A stretch of DNA of 64,000 nt from contig NZ_FNKL01000004.1 in assembly GCF_900100115.1 (NCBI RefSeq), positions 372,001 to 436,000 of the forward strand. The letters run 5' to 3'. Numbering within the stretch: the stretch's first letter is position 1; each line of letters starts with the position of its first letter. Source of the DNA: Chryseobacterium soldanellicola (lineage in GTDB: Bacteria > Bacteroidota > Bacteroidia > Flavobacteriales > Weeksellaceae). The translations under genes were made by a program, and so were the position numbers. Under the pieces are notes generated by a model. That model did no database searches and was not told the origin of the DNA. It saw only the letters and a list, made by a program, of their open reading frames with translations. Shown here in pieces: positions 35,640 through 44,916 of this stretch.

Positions 35640-35996
35640 ATGTTGATTCTAATCGCTGAAGATGACGAGCTGATTTTAAAAACAATTGAACATAAATTGT
35701 TAAAAGAAGGGCATGAGGTTATTTTGACCCGTAACGGGAAAGAAGCCATCGACACCTTAAGAGAAAAGGACGTAGATCTTGCCATTACTGATATTATGAT
35801 GCCCTTTGCTTCGGGAATAGAAATACTTTCTTCGATAAAGACAATGGGAAAGCAGGTTCCGGTCATTATCCTTTCAAGCATGGGCCAGGAAGAGGTTGTG
35901 CTTAATGCTTTTGATCTGGGAGCCTCGGATTTTATTGTAAAACCTTTCAGTCCTAATGAATTGATGCTGAGGATTAAAAGATTTATTCCAAAATAA
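35640..35996 (+). CDS. Single-domain response regulator
   Basis: A 118-residue stand-alone receiver: acidic pair EDD at 7-9, phosphoacceptor Asp51 in LAITDIMMPF, Ser/Thr position in VIILSSMGQ, and Lys in FIVKPFSPNELMLRI. There is no output domain, so it must act by protein contact, as CheY does, or as a relay. It sits 5 bp after the HPt-containing kinase and 6 bp before the HEAT-repeat gene. A plausible role is to gate the glycosyltransferase complex encoded downstream. Confidence 0.93.
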   Translation: MLILIAEDDELILKTIEHKLLKEGHEVILTRNGKEAIDTLREKDVDLAITDIMMPFASGIEILSSIKTMGKQVPVIILSSMGQEEVVLNAFDLGASDFIVKPFSPNELMLRIKRFIPK

Positions 35997-36002
35997 AACC
36001 CT

Positions 36003-37070
36003 ATGCTTTCAACTCCTTCAATACATTTTTTATTTATCGTATTCCTGGGAATATTGTCATTGGTTGTGCTATTCATTGTAATGGTGCTTTTTTACAGCTT
36101 TCTCCAGTATCAGAAATCGCTGCGCGCATCAGTTTGGTTAAAAATAATCAATCAGAAGATATCCGAAACCATCGTTTATGATGAAAAGGAGGTGCTTTCA
36201 GATGCAGATTTTTATAAATTCTCTAAAATTCCTTCTTTCCGGAATTTATTTCTTCAAAAGCTGATTGATTCTGAAAAAAAATTTTCCGGAACGGCAAAAG
36301 ATAAAATAAAAGATCTCTTCCGGCAGTACGATCTTCACCACGAAGCGAAAAAAAAGCTGTATCAGAAAAAAGCGTACCTCATCGCCGGCGGTATAGAGGA
36401 GCTTACGGTCATGGATTCTAAAGAAGATGCAACAAAAATTTCCACTTTTTTATCCCATCCGTCTTCACAGGTTTATCAGGAAGCCCAATATGCTATGGTA
36501 AGCTTAAAAGGGTTTGAAGGGCTCGATTTTCTGAATACTGCTAAGCATACGATATCAGAATGGCAGCAGCTCAGGCTACTGCTATCTATTACAAGCATAC
36601 CCGAAAACTCCGAAGAGAAAATAAAAGACTGGCTTCAGAGTAAAAATGATTCGGTTATTATTTTTACTTTAAAGCTGTTGCGAAAATTTCAGCTGTTATA
36701 TTTTTACTCTGCAACGATGGATTTGATGGAGCATCCTTCTGATGAGGTAAGAATTCAGGCTGTGCAAACCCTTCTTTCTCTGGAAAATCCGGCAACGATT
36801 GATTCTTTTATTGAAAAATATCCTGACCAGCCTGTTGAGGTTCAGTCTGAAATTCTTAAGGCCGTAAAAGCTTCAAAAGACCGGATCAGTACAGATTTAC
36901 TTAAGAAAGAGCTTATGGATAATAGCGTTCCCGGGATTAAAGTTGTGGCTGCAGAAGGGCTTATCGCATTGGGACATCAGGAATATTTAGTACAGTTGGC
37001 ACAGGATGACAGCTCATCCGAAGAGCTGATTCAAATTATTAAACATGCACTTTTGGAAAAAGTATGGTAG
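36003..37070 (+). CDS. Membrane-anchored HEAT-repeat protein
   Basis: 355 residues. One N-terminal membrane helix (about 8-30, VFLGILSLVVLFIVMVLFYSF) is followed by a cytoplasmic helical domain. From about residue 140, helical HEAT-type repeats recur: FLSHPSSQVYQEAQYAMVSLKG, LMEHPSDEVRIQAVQTLLSLEN, LMDNSVPGIKVVAAEGLIALGHQ. The gene overlaps the glycosyltransferase start by 7 bp, implying coupled translation. It is probably a scaffold at the inner membrane linking the lone receiver to the glycosyltransferase; that is inference from gene order. Confidence 0.85.
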   Translation: MLSTPSIHFLFIVFLGILSLVVLFIVMVLFYSFLQYQKSLRASVWLKIINQKISETIVYDEKEVLSDADFYKFSKIPSFRNLFLQKLIDSEKKFSGTAKDKIKDLFRQYDLHHEAKKKLYQKKAYLIAGGIEELTVMDSKEDATKISTFLSHPSSQVYQEAQYAMVSLKGFEGLDFLNTAKHTISEWQQLRLLLSITSIPENSEEKIKDWLQSKNDSVIIFTLKLLRKFQLLYFYSATMDLMEHPSDEVRIQAVQTLLSLENPATIDSFIEKYPDQPVEVQSEILKAVKASKDRISTDLLKKELMDNSVPGIKVVAAEGLIALGHQEYLVQLAQDDSSSEELIQIIKHALLEKVW

Positions 37071-40000
37071 AATTTTCACATATTGTTTATGAAATTATCA
37101 TATGGCTGTTCCTGCTGTACGGAACTGCTGTAGCGCTTATATATGGTTGGATTGGGATTTACGCGCTGGGAGCCGTGATACGCTATAAAAAAGAAAATAC
37201 ATTTACCGATTACAGCATTATAGCAGCAGATCCTAATGCTCCGGTTTTCAGTCTTATTGCTCCGGCGTATAATGAAGGAATGACCATTGTGGAGAACGTA
37301 AGGTCTTTGCTTTCATTATATTACCACAATCTTGAAATTATTATTGTAAATGATGGCAGTAAAGATGATTCTTTACAGAAATTAATAGATGCTTATGAAT
37401 TGGAATGTGTGCATTTCTTTGTACAGGGGAAAATTGAAACCAATAAAATAAGAGGAATCTATAAAAGTAAAAATCCGGCGTTTAAAAAACTTATCATTGT
37501 AGATAAGGAAAATGGCGGGAAAGCCGATGCCCTGAATGTAGGGATCAATGTATCTTCCGGTGAATATCTGGTTTGTATTGATGTAGACTGTATTCTGGAA
37601 CAGGATTCAATTCTTAAGCTTGCAAAACCTTTTTTGCAGCAGACCGACAAAAAAATCATTGCCTGTGGCGGAGTTATACGCCTTGCCAACAACTGCGTTA
37701 TTGAAGATGGAAAAGTCGTAAGTGTAAACATGCCCAGAACATTGCTCGGCAAGATTCAGGCGCTTGAATATATAAGGGCTTTTGTTTTGGGACGGATGGC
37801 CTGGTCAAGAGCCTCAGGATTAATTTTAATATCCGGTGCATTTGGAGTTTTTGACCGTAAAATTGTTTTAGCATGCGGCGGGTACGACAGAAATACAGTA
37901 GGAGAGGATATGGAGCTCGTGGTGCGTATGCGAAAATACATGGAAGAGCAGAAAACGCCCTATGAAGTATGCACAATTCCTGACCCATTATGCTGGACCG
38001 AGGTTCCTGAAAGCAAAGATATCCTTAAAAAACAAAGAAACCGGTGGATGAGGGGAACCATGGAAACCCTATGGAAACACCGAAAATTAATGTTTAACCC
38101 GAAATACGGCAAATTAGGCATGGTAAGTCTTCCCTATTGGTTCTTTTTTGAATTTCTGGGGCCGTTGGTAGAATTTCTGGGCTATATCGTTTTTATTGCC
38201 TTTCTTTTGCTGGGAATTATCAACTGGTCGTTTTTTGTCATCCTTTTTGCGCTGGTAATCTCGCTGGGATTTCTGTATTCCATTTATTCCATATTGGTCG
38301 ATCTTGTAAGCTATCAGGTTTATACCAAAAGGAAAGATTTTCTTACTTTAATCGGAACTGCTTTTTCAGAACCTTTTTATTTTCACCCTATTGTGGTAAA
38401 AGCAGGCGTCAACGGATTTATTGATTATTTTAAAAAATCCCATGGATGGGGAGAAATGAAAAGGCAGGGCTTTAACCAAAGTACGGAAAATTTGCCTTTC
38501 AAAACGAGAATATCCGCCATTCTTCAAAACGGACTCAAAAAATGGGGAATGCTTTCTGTTGTTTTCTTGCTGTTGTTTTTAGTGGGAATTACTGCCGAAT
38601 GGCTCTGGTACAGATATTCTCTTCCGGGCCTCGATATGGATGCTGTTCTGGCAAATCTTTTCTTTCAAAATCTCTTATTCACCTGTAAGCTGATATTCGG
38701 GCTGGGAATTATTTACCTCATCATTAATTTTATAAAAGAAAGCTGGGCAAAAACAATAGGCATCACCGCATTTGCTTTTGTTGTCATGATGCAGTATATT
38801 CTGTTTTTATATTTTTCGGTAACCCAAAATACATTGGGAGCCGATATTTTGTACTATACGAAGGATGAGATAAAACAGATTTTAGCGTCGAGCGGAATGC
38901 TTAGCTTCCAGAATATTGCTCTGCTGATAATCCTGGCGGGAGCCACAATAATTCCCTTATGGATTGCCGGAAAATCTGGTTTTAAGTCAGTATATGTTAC
39001 AATAATATTCTTCTGTCTCGGTCTGCTGGCATTTTTTGTTCCGGAAAACAGCATGGAATTTAATGAATCAAAATACTCCAATACGCTGACACAGACTGCA
39101 GGGCAAAGTAAATGGGACTATTTCTTTACCTCCAATGAGGATAATTTTATTAATGATTATCCGGAAATCAGAGATATATTTGAAAGTACTGAATTGTCTG
39201 CAACGAATGCAGAAACAATCGATCAGGCATTTCCTTTCTGGAGAAAAGAAACTACGCCGGATTTTCTGGGACCTTATTTTAATCAGTCTTCAAAAGCTCC
39301 TAACCTCGTTTTGGTTGTGCTTGAAGGATTTGGGCATGCTTATACCTCGCCTAAAGGATATGTTGGAAATTTTACACCTTTTCTAGACTCCTTGTCTCAA
39401 AAGAGCCTGTTCTGGGAAAATAATCTGAGCTCGGCCGGAAGAACTTTCGGGTCTCTGCCTTCGCTTACGGGATCTCTTCCTTTTGGAAAAAACGGATTCC
39501 TGGAAATTGATAAAACACCGGAAAATTTTAATCTCTTCAATATATTAAAAGCAAACGGATTTGAGACGGGCTTTTATTATGGAGGAAATGTTTCATTTGA
39601 CAGATTTAAAGAATTCCTGGATTATAGTAATGTAGACCATATTGTCGATCAGTCATCATTTGGAAAGCAATACAAAAGGCTTCCCGCCAATAACGGTGAA
39701 AGCTGGGGATATGAAGATCAGGCGGTTTTCAATAAAATGCTTGAACCCAAAACAGTGTCAGAAAGACCTTATTTTAATATGGTTTTAACGCTTTCCACCC
39801 ATAATCCTTTTCTGATCAATAACCCATCGTATTATGAAAAGCTTTACAACGAGAAAATGAAGTCGAACGTGTTATCGGCTGAACAGAAAAAATGGGCTTC
39901 TACATTTAAAAACCAGTTGGTTTCGGTTGTTAATGCTGATGATGCTCTGAAAAAGTTCTTTGAAAATTACCGTAAACGCAAGGATTTTGAAAACACCATT

Positions 40001-40498
40001 TTCATCATAACGGGTGATCACAGCATGCCGGAAATTACCTTACAGTCGCACATTGACAGGTTCCATGTTCCATTGCTGATTTATTCACCTTTACTTAAAG
40101 AAGCTAAACGTTTTAAGAAAATAACAAGCCATTTTGATGTGGCGCCTTCTATTCTGGCATATTACAGAAATAATTATAAAATAAAAACTCCGTCGACCGT
40201 TGCATGGCTGGGAAGAGGCTTTTCCAGTGATACGGAAATCGGTAAGGCAGATATTCCGGTGATGCAGAGCAAGGACAAGATGATTGATTTTATTTCAGGG
40301 AATTATTACCTTCATGACGGGCAATTATTCATTATTAATAGCTCAGAATCAGATGCTTATCGTGATGATGCGGTTTTTAAAAGACTTAATCAAAAATTTA
40401 ACCAGTTCAAAACCATGAATTCAAGTTTTTACGCCACCAAAAAGCTGATGCCGGATTCGGTGATGATTAACTTTAAGAAAAAATTCAGATCAAAATAA
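37064..40498 (+). CDS. Glycosyltransferase family 2 fused to LtaS-like sulfatase-fold domain
   Basis: A 1144-residue membrane protein. The N-terminal half is a processive-type GT2: Asp97 in VNDGS, DVD at 173-175, GED at 280-282 and QRNRW at 324-328, flanked by membrane helices as in PgaC/BcsA-like synthases. Several more helices (about 340-420 and 500-700) precede a C-terminal domain of the alkaline-phosphatase/sulfatase superfamily with lipoteichoic-acid-synthase-like motifs: Glu754 (VVLEGFG), Thr794 (SAGRTFGS, nucleophile position), His913 (STHNPF), Asp985-His986 (TGDHSMP). All catalytic positions are kept. The predicted action is synthesis of a glycan and transfer of a phospho-group (glycerol-P or ethanolamine-P) to it. 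The substrate is unknown. Confidence 0.93.
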   Translation: MVEFSHIVYEIIIWLFLLYGTAVALIYGWIGIYALGAVIRYKKENTFTDYSIIAADPNAPVFSLIAPAYNEGMTIVENVRSLLSLYYHNLEIIIVNDGSKDDSLQKLIDAYELECVHFFVQGKIETNKIRGIYKSKNPAFKKLIIVDKENGGKADALNVGINVSSGEYLVCIDVDCILEQDSILKLAKPFLQQTDKKIIACGGVIRLANNCVIEDGKVVSVNMPRTLLGKIQALEYIRAFVLGRMAWSRASGLILISGAFGVFDRKIVLACGGYDRNTVGEDMELVVRMRKYMEEQKTPYEVCTIPDPLCWTEVPESKDILKKQRNRWMRGTMETLWKHRKLMFNPKYGKLGMVSLPYWFFFEFLGPLVEFLGYIVFIAFLLLGIINWSFFVILFALVISLGFLYSIYSILVDLVSYQVYTKRKDFLTLIGTAFSEPFYFHPIVVKAGVNGFIDYFKKSHGWGEMKRQGFNQSTENLPFKTRISAILQNGLKKWGMLSVVFLLLFLVGITAEWLWYRYSLPGLDMDAVLANLFFQNLLFTCKLIFGLGIIYLIINFIKESWAKTIGITAFAFVVMMQYILFLYFSVTQNTLGADILYYTKDEIKQILASSGMLSFQNIALLIILAGATIIPLWIAGKSGFKSVYVTIIFFCLGLLAFFVPENSMEFNESKYSNTLTQTAGQSKWDYFFTSNEDNFINDYPEIRDIFESTELSATNAETIDQAFPFWRKETTPDFLGPYFNQSSKAPNLVLVVLEGFGHAYTSPKGYVGNFTPFLDSLSQKSLFWENNLSSAGRTFGSLPSLTGSLPFGKNGFLEIDKTPENFNLFNILKANGFETGFYYGGNVSFDRFKEFLDYSNVDHIVDQSSFGKQYKRLPANNGESWGYEDQAVFNKMLEPKTVSERPYFNMVLTLSTHNPFLINNPSYYEKLYNEKMKSNVLSAEQKKWASTFKNQLVSVVNADDALKKFFENYRKRKDFENTIFIITGDHSMPEITLQSHIDRFHVPLLIYSPLLKEAKRFKKITSHFDVAPSILAYYRNNYKIKTPSTVAWLGRGFSSDTEIGKADIPVMQSKDKMIDFISGNYYLHDGQLFIINSSESDAYRDDAVFKRLNQKFNQFKTMNSSFYATKKLMPDSVMINFKKKFRSK

Positions 40499-40501
40499 TA
40501 T

Positions 40502-41737
40502 TTAGAATTTTCTGGTGTAGCCCAATGTGACATCAAATTGATTGCCTTTCGTATTAGGAAGGTATTCCTGATTGTAATACATAGTTCCCAAAGAAAAAGC
40601 ATTCTTTTTTACGGAAAAATTATATTCTGCACCTATTTTAAATGTTTTAAGCTTATAGGTTTCATTTTCCAGCAGGTTATTGCGGTTTTCTTCCGGGCTG
40701 ATTCCGGTTCCGATTTGAAAAGCAATATAATCCTGTGCGCTTTTGGTATAATATCGTATTGTTCCTGTGTAGGAATGCGAAATATTTTTGTTGTCAGGAG
40801 TAATATAGGTGCGAAGATTAAACCAGAAATTTTTGTAATATTTGCCTACAGATGCCGTGTACATCCAGATATTGCTACTGAAATAAAGCTGTCGGTAGCC
40901 GATTTCCGCTTCAAAGCTGTGGGGAAGATTGGCATTCAGGGAAATTCCCGTGCGGTATTTTGGAAACAAGCCTACATCCCCGGAATAGGCTCCGCCCACA
41001 TATAAATAAAACATTTTAGATAATCTCGGATAGGCTTCAAGCTCAATCTGGGTGCCGTTCTGGGCAAATTTGTTGGCGTAATTTCCTCTGAGAATTACAG
41101 AGCCAATGGGAGTTACTCTTTTATAGCTTACCCCTACAATATGCCAGTCATCATCAAACTGCTTGTCAAAATGGGAATAATTATAGGTAATGCTTACGGC
41201 ATTTTTTGAGGTTAATTCATTTATTTTAACGGCAAGACTGTTTGCTTCAGTATTCTTTGGATTAATGGCTAAAGTAGCTTTAATCGCTTTCTCAGATTCT
41301 TCAAACTGATTGTCGGCATACAAGACCTTTGCTTTTAGCAGCCATAATGCTTCAGACTGAGGATGGTAAGATAAGCCTTTATTCAGTATTTCAATGGATT
41401 TGGCATATTGGTCGTTCCAGTACTCGAGAGAGGCATATGCCAGGAAATAATCCTCATCCTGAACATCTCTTTTTGCAAGCCCTTCAAAAACGGCTCTTGC
41501 AGAATCAATATCCTTATTCCATGTATATAATCTTCCTAAAAAAACTGAAATATCGGTATAGTTGGGAGATTTTTCTAGAGCTTGCTGAGTCAGCGCAATT
41601 GAGGTTGTATAGTCTTTATTTTCAAATGCGGCTGTTCTGGCTTTCTGGAATAGTTCTTCAGCAGACAGATTTTGTTGTCCAAATATTTGTAACGGAAAAA
41701 ACACCAATAGAGCCAAAGATCTAAAATATATTTTCAT
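40502..41737 (-). CDS. YaiO-family outer membrane beta-barrel protein
   Basis: 411 residues. The signal peptide ends in LQIFGQ. TPR-like repeats (about 25-175; FLGRLYTWNKDIDSARAVFEGLA, LLKAKVLYADNQFEESEKAIKATLAINPKNTEA) are followed by a beta-barrel with alternating aromatic strands, ending in VTLGYTRKF. This is the architecture of the YaiO family, related in layout to exopolysaccharide exporters. Its stop codon is 3 bp from that of the convergent glycosyltransferase-sulfatase gene. It probably exports or binds the product of that enzyme. Confidence 0.88.
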   Translation of the reverse strand: MKIYFRSLALLVFFPLQIFGQQNLSAEELFQKARTAAFENKDYTTSIALTQQALEKSPNYTDISVFLGRLYTWNKDIDSARAVFEGLAKRDVQDEDYFLAYASLEYWNDQYAKSIEILNKGLSYHPQSEALWLLKAKVLYADNQFEESEKAIKATLAINPKNTEANSLAVKINELTSKNAVSITYNYSHFDKQFDDDWHIVGVSYKRVTPIGSVILRGNYANKFAQNGTQIELEAYPRLSKMFYLYVGGAYSGDVGLFPKYRTGISLNANLPHSFEAEIGYRQLYFSSNIWMYTASVGKYYKNFWFNLRTYITPDNKNISHSYTGTIRYYTKSAQDYIAFQIGTGISPEENRNNLLENETYKLKTFKIGAEYNFSVKKNAFSLGTMYYNQEYLPNTKGNQFDVTLGYTRKF

Positions 41738-41864
41738 GAAGTGGTTAATTAATTTTTAAACTGAATATTATTATGTCTTATAGCAAATATATAGAACTTT
41801 TAAAATGTAAAAGAGCTAATTGCTAAGTTTTTTTTGAAAAAACGGCCTTGAATGCGGTAAATAA

Positions 41865-41898
41865 TAAACAACAGCACCACTCATGATGCTGTTGTTTA
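41865..41898 (-). terminator. Intrinsic terminator of the oxidase operon
   Basis: TAAACAACAGCA (41865-41876) pairs with TGCTGTTGTTTA (41887-41898) around a 10-nt loop. It lies 45 bp past the stop of the leftward oxidase gene. Confidence 0.8.
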
Positions 41899-41942
41899 AT
41901 TTTATATTCATTTGAATTATTTAGATGATATCTGAATTTATT

Positions 41943-43703
41943 TTACCATCCCAGATAATAATCCGGGCTCAGCCAGATCGGGCGATGCATTCCAAAATAT
42001 TCCTGAAGCATTTTTTCGGCTTCACAAAAAGCGCCTTCCACCCAGCCCTGCTGATCAGAATAAGCTTCTCCGCAAATATGGATCTGCTCATCGGCAACTG
42101 GCTTTCTCATGTATGGCATTACGTTTTTAACAGAATAGCCTGCTTTCCAGGCGTGGTATCCTGCTCCGAAAGGATCTTCTGTCCAATCTTTGAAATATGT
42201 TACATAAGGTTCAGGAATCGTTACCTGATCTCCGTGAAGCTCCCGAAGCTGATTCATCAATTCGTCAACCATTAATTTGGTAGCCTGAACATCATCCAGT
42301 TCATGTAATTCTTTCAAGGATGCTGATTTTGCAGGTTTTACTTCAAAAAGTACCTTATCATCAGTAAGGGCTTTCCAGAAAGTCTCAGTTTCCATATCTC
42401 CGTAGCTTCCCAGCAGCATTGAGTTGTCGGTATGCTCGTCTGTCCCGAAATAATAGCACTGTCTCATCGGTAAATCGGTGATCGAGTGCCCGGAATCAAT
42501 TCCCAGCTCTTTCCACCAAGGATATGGGAAGCCCATTAATATTTTAAACGCCGGCTCCATAATGACAGAACGGATATTGTAATTCAGGGTTGAATTTTCA
42601 TTAATATTAAAGAAGAAATTATTCTGATCCAAAAGCTCCAGAGATTTTCTCGGCATTGCAAGAACGATCGAGTTCGCATATACTTTCCATTGTGTATTGG
42701 TTTTCAGGTTAAGAAAAGTAAGCTCGTACTTATGAGTATCTGTCAGAGGATGTGCTTTTGTGAAGGTAAGTAATTTATTTTCAGACCAGATGGTCGCTCC
42801 TTCATGCTCCATATAAGCATTTGCAAGCGCATACGCGATGCTGTCATACCCTTCTTCAATGGTTTTATAAATCGTTCCTGCAGAGAAATCTCCCACCATA
42901 TAAGGAAAAGCCTCCGCGGAATTCCAGTTGATGGTGTTTGAATAATATCCACCTGCATTGGCTAAAAACTCATAGCCTTCTTGTGAAACCTGATCTTTGA
43001 TTAAGTTCCAGAAACCAAGGTCGTTTACTTTACGTTTGTCGTAAGGCGAATTCGGGAAATTATAAACCAGCTTAGGCTTGATATCATCCCAATCTCTGCT
43101 ATCCAATTCAAATGAATAATCATAGATTGTTTTTCCTCTTTTTATTTTTTTTCCGTATTTCTCTGCAACCCAGGGATCTGCCATTAAAACATCATAAATA
43201 ACTTTATTAAATAACTGATCTGAGCTAAAACCGAAATCATCATCATTTAAATAATATCTTGTGGTAAGCTTTTTACCTTCTGCCTGGGCAACATTCCATG
43301 CATCCTGTTTGCAGCGGTCTTTTCTAAGGTACATCAATAATTTTGAAGAATCACCCATGGGAAAAGGAATCGGCGTCATTTGATCTGTTAAAACGGGGAT
43401 ACGTTTATTGGGATCTTCCGGCGGCGCATATCCTTCAATTAATGTGGTTACAATTTGCTGAGAAGTCAGATACCGCATGCCTCCCAATTCTCCCCAGAAA
43501 TCCATTCCCGGCATAACAACAGAGTCCAGCCTTCCGCCCAGCTTACTGTTCATATCAAAAACCTGTACATCGCCGGCTTTAAATTTTTTATCAGTTACTA
43601 AACGATAAGCCGTATATAATCCGGAAGTTCCGGCACCGATAATAGCGACTTCAATTTTTAAATCAGGATGTTTTCCCGGATTTAAAGGCGTGTTTTTGTT
43701 CAT
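41943..43703 (-). CDS. Flavin amine oxidase family protein
   Basis: 586 residues with no signal peptide. The FAD-binding motif IEVAIIGAGTSGLYTAYRL is at about 17-35 and the following acidic segment at 48-60 (VQVFDMNSKLGGRLDSV) has the GGR signature of the monoamine-oxidase family. The C-terminal FAD loop reads HICGEAYSDQQGWVEGAFCEAEKML, with G-WVEGA. Family members oxidise amines or L-amino acids, releasing hydrogen peroxide. It follows another FAD oxidase gene after 25 bp, suggesting a two-step pathway. The substrate could be a tryptophan- or lysine-derived amine, but nothing in the sequence fixes it. Confidence 0.85.
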   Translation of the reverse strand: MNKNTPLNPGKHPDLKIEVAIIGAGTSGLYTAYRLVTDKKFKAGDVQVFDMNSKLGGRLDSVVMPGMDFWGELGGMRYLTSQQIVTTLIEGYAPPEDPNKRIPVLTDQMTPIPFPMGDSSKLLMYLRKDRCKQDAWNVAQAEGKKLTTRYYLNDDDFGFSSDQLFNKVIYDVLMADPWVAEKYGKKIKRGKTIYDYSFELDSRDWDDIKPKLVYNFPNSPYDKRKVNDLGFWNLIKDQVSQEGYEFLANAGGYYSNTINWNSAEAFPYMVGDFSAGTIYKTIEEGYDSIAYALANAYMEHEGATIWSENKLLTFTKAHPLTDTHKYELTFLNLKTNTQWKVYANSIVLAMPRKSLELLDQNNFFFNINENSTLNYNIRSVIMEPAFKILMGFPYPWWKELGIDSGHSITDLPMRQCYYFGTDEHTDNSMLLGSYGDMETETFWKALTDDKVLFEVKPAKSASLKELHELDDVQATKLMVDELMNQLRELHGDQVTIPEPYVTYFKDWTEDPFGAGYHAWKAGYSVKNVMPYMRKPVADEQIHICGEAYSDQQGWVEGAFCEAEKMLQEYFGMHRPIWLSPDYYLGW

Positions 43704-43728
43704 GGTATTTTTAGTTTTAATTTAGTTT

Positions 43729-44916
43729 TTAAAGTGCTTTAAAATATTTTCTTCCTAATTGGAAAGGCGTAATATCAAAGTTTGTATGCCCGTCCAATAC
43801 AAGATCGGTCATTACTTTTCCCAGAAACGGAGTGAATTTTGCGGCCCAGCCCGTAGCATACAATACGATATTTTTATGATTCGGAACATAATTTGGGGCA
43901 AAATCGATCAATAATTCTTTGTTCGCGATTTTACTTAAAGCGATAAGGCATGTCGAGGTATATTCAGGTTCTGTATTTAGGCCTGTCATGTGATTTTTTA
44001 TCCATTCGGAAGTATATTCAAGTTCCTGCTGATTGGGAATTAATGTTCTGTCGCTCGGTTCTTCCAAAGGAGTGATTACAAAATCCGGCGCCACACGAAT
44101 GTATTCCGGATGATCCCAGTCAACGGAAGGAAAACCGTAAAACTGATTTCCGTTTTCACCGATTGCATTTTGAAATACAAACCATGTCGGATATTGAATA
44201 TTCGGATCTGTCTTTTTAAAATAAGCCGAAGACATATTCCAATAGGTTGCTTCAATTTTAAAATCCAGTAAATTGATCACACTGTTGATGTACGGACCGG
44301 GAATGATGGCCAGCTTTTTAGTGATATAGCTTCCATTGGGAGTAATAATTTCAAAAAGATCGCCCATTTGCTCGATTTTAAGAACAGGTGAATTTTCTTC
44401 CAGATCAACGGTTTCCGATTTTTTACAAAGATCTAAAAGTGTTTCAATAGTTGCTTTAAAATTAATGCTGGCGCCGTCCGGCTGAAATAATCCTGTGTAT
44501 GTTTCGGGAAGGTTTCTGAAATGGTATTTTTCTTCGATTTCTTTGGAAGTAAGGGTGGTGTAGGGTACATTTAATGCTTTTAAAGCCTGCTCTGCTTCCG
44601 CAATATTTCCTTCAGTGGAATGTACATTCGGGTCTCCAAACCAAAGGGTTCCGACTTTATCCAACAATTGAGTATCAGTTTGCTTTTGAAGTTCGTCCCA
44701 GTAAGGCTCTGCATCCAGGGCCATTTGCACCATATATTCTTGAGGATACGGAATCCGGAATTGCCGGGAAACCCCTGCTGAGCTTCCCAATTGATTCACA
44801 AAGGTGAATTGTTCCAGAACTAAGGTTTTTGCATTGCGTTTGCCGAGATGATACGCTGTTGCCAGGCCGATTGCTCCTCCACCAATGACGATTACGTCGT
44901 AGTTTTCTTGAGTCAT
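43729..44916 (-). CDS. FAD-dependent oxidase, sarcosine/N-methyltryptophan oxidase-like
   Basis: 395 residues in the DAO/MSOX family. The N-terminal dinucleotide fold is YDVIVIGGGAIGLATAYHLGKR with VLEQF after it. QLGSSAGVSRQFRIPYPQEYM matches the His/Arg-containing motif of monomeric sarcosine oxidases. Near residue 310 TSTCLIALSK has a Cys at the position where sarcosine oxidases bind FAD covalently. The C-terminus ATGWAAKFTPFLGKVMTDLVL is typical. It precedes the amine oxidase gene by 25 bp, first in the operon. It oxidises an N-methyl or secondary amino acid; specificity unknown. Confidence 0.85.
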   Translation of the reverse strand: MTQENYDVIVIGGGAIGLATAYHLGKRNAKTLVLEQFTFVNQLGSSAGVSRQFRIPYPQEYMVQMALDAEPYWDELQKQTDTQLLDKVGTLWFGDPNVHSTEGNIAEAEQALKALNVPYTTLTSKEIEEKYHFRNLPETYTGLFQPDGASINFKATIETLLDLCKKSETVDLEENSPVLKIEQMGDLFEIITPNGSYITKKLAIIPGPYINSVINLLDFKIEATYWNMSSAYFKKTDPNIQYPTWFVFQNAIGENGNQFYGFPSVDWDHPEYIRVAPDFVITPLEEPSDRTLIPNQQELEYTSEWIKNHMTGLNTEPEYTSTCLIALSKIANKELLIDFAPNYVPNHKNIVLYATGWAAKFTPFLGKVMTDLVLDGHTNFDITPFQLGRKYFKAL

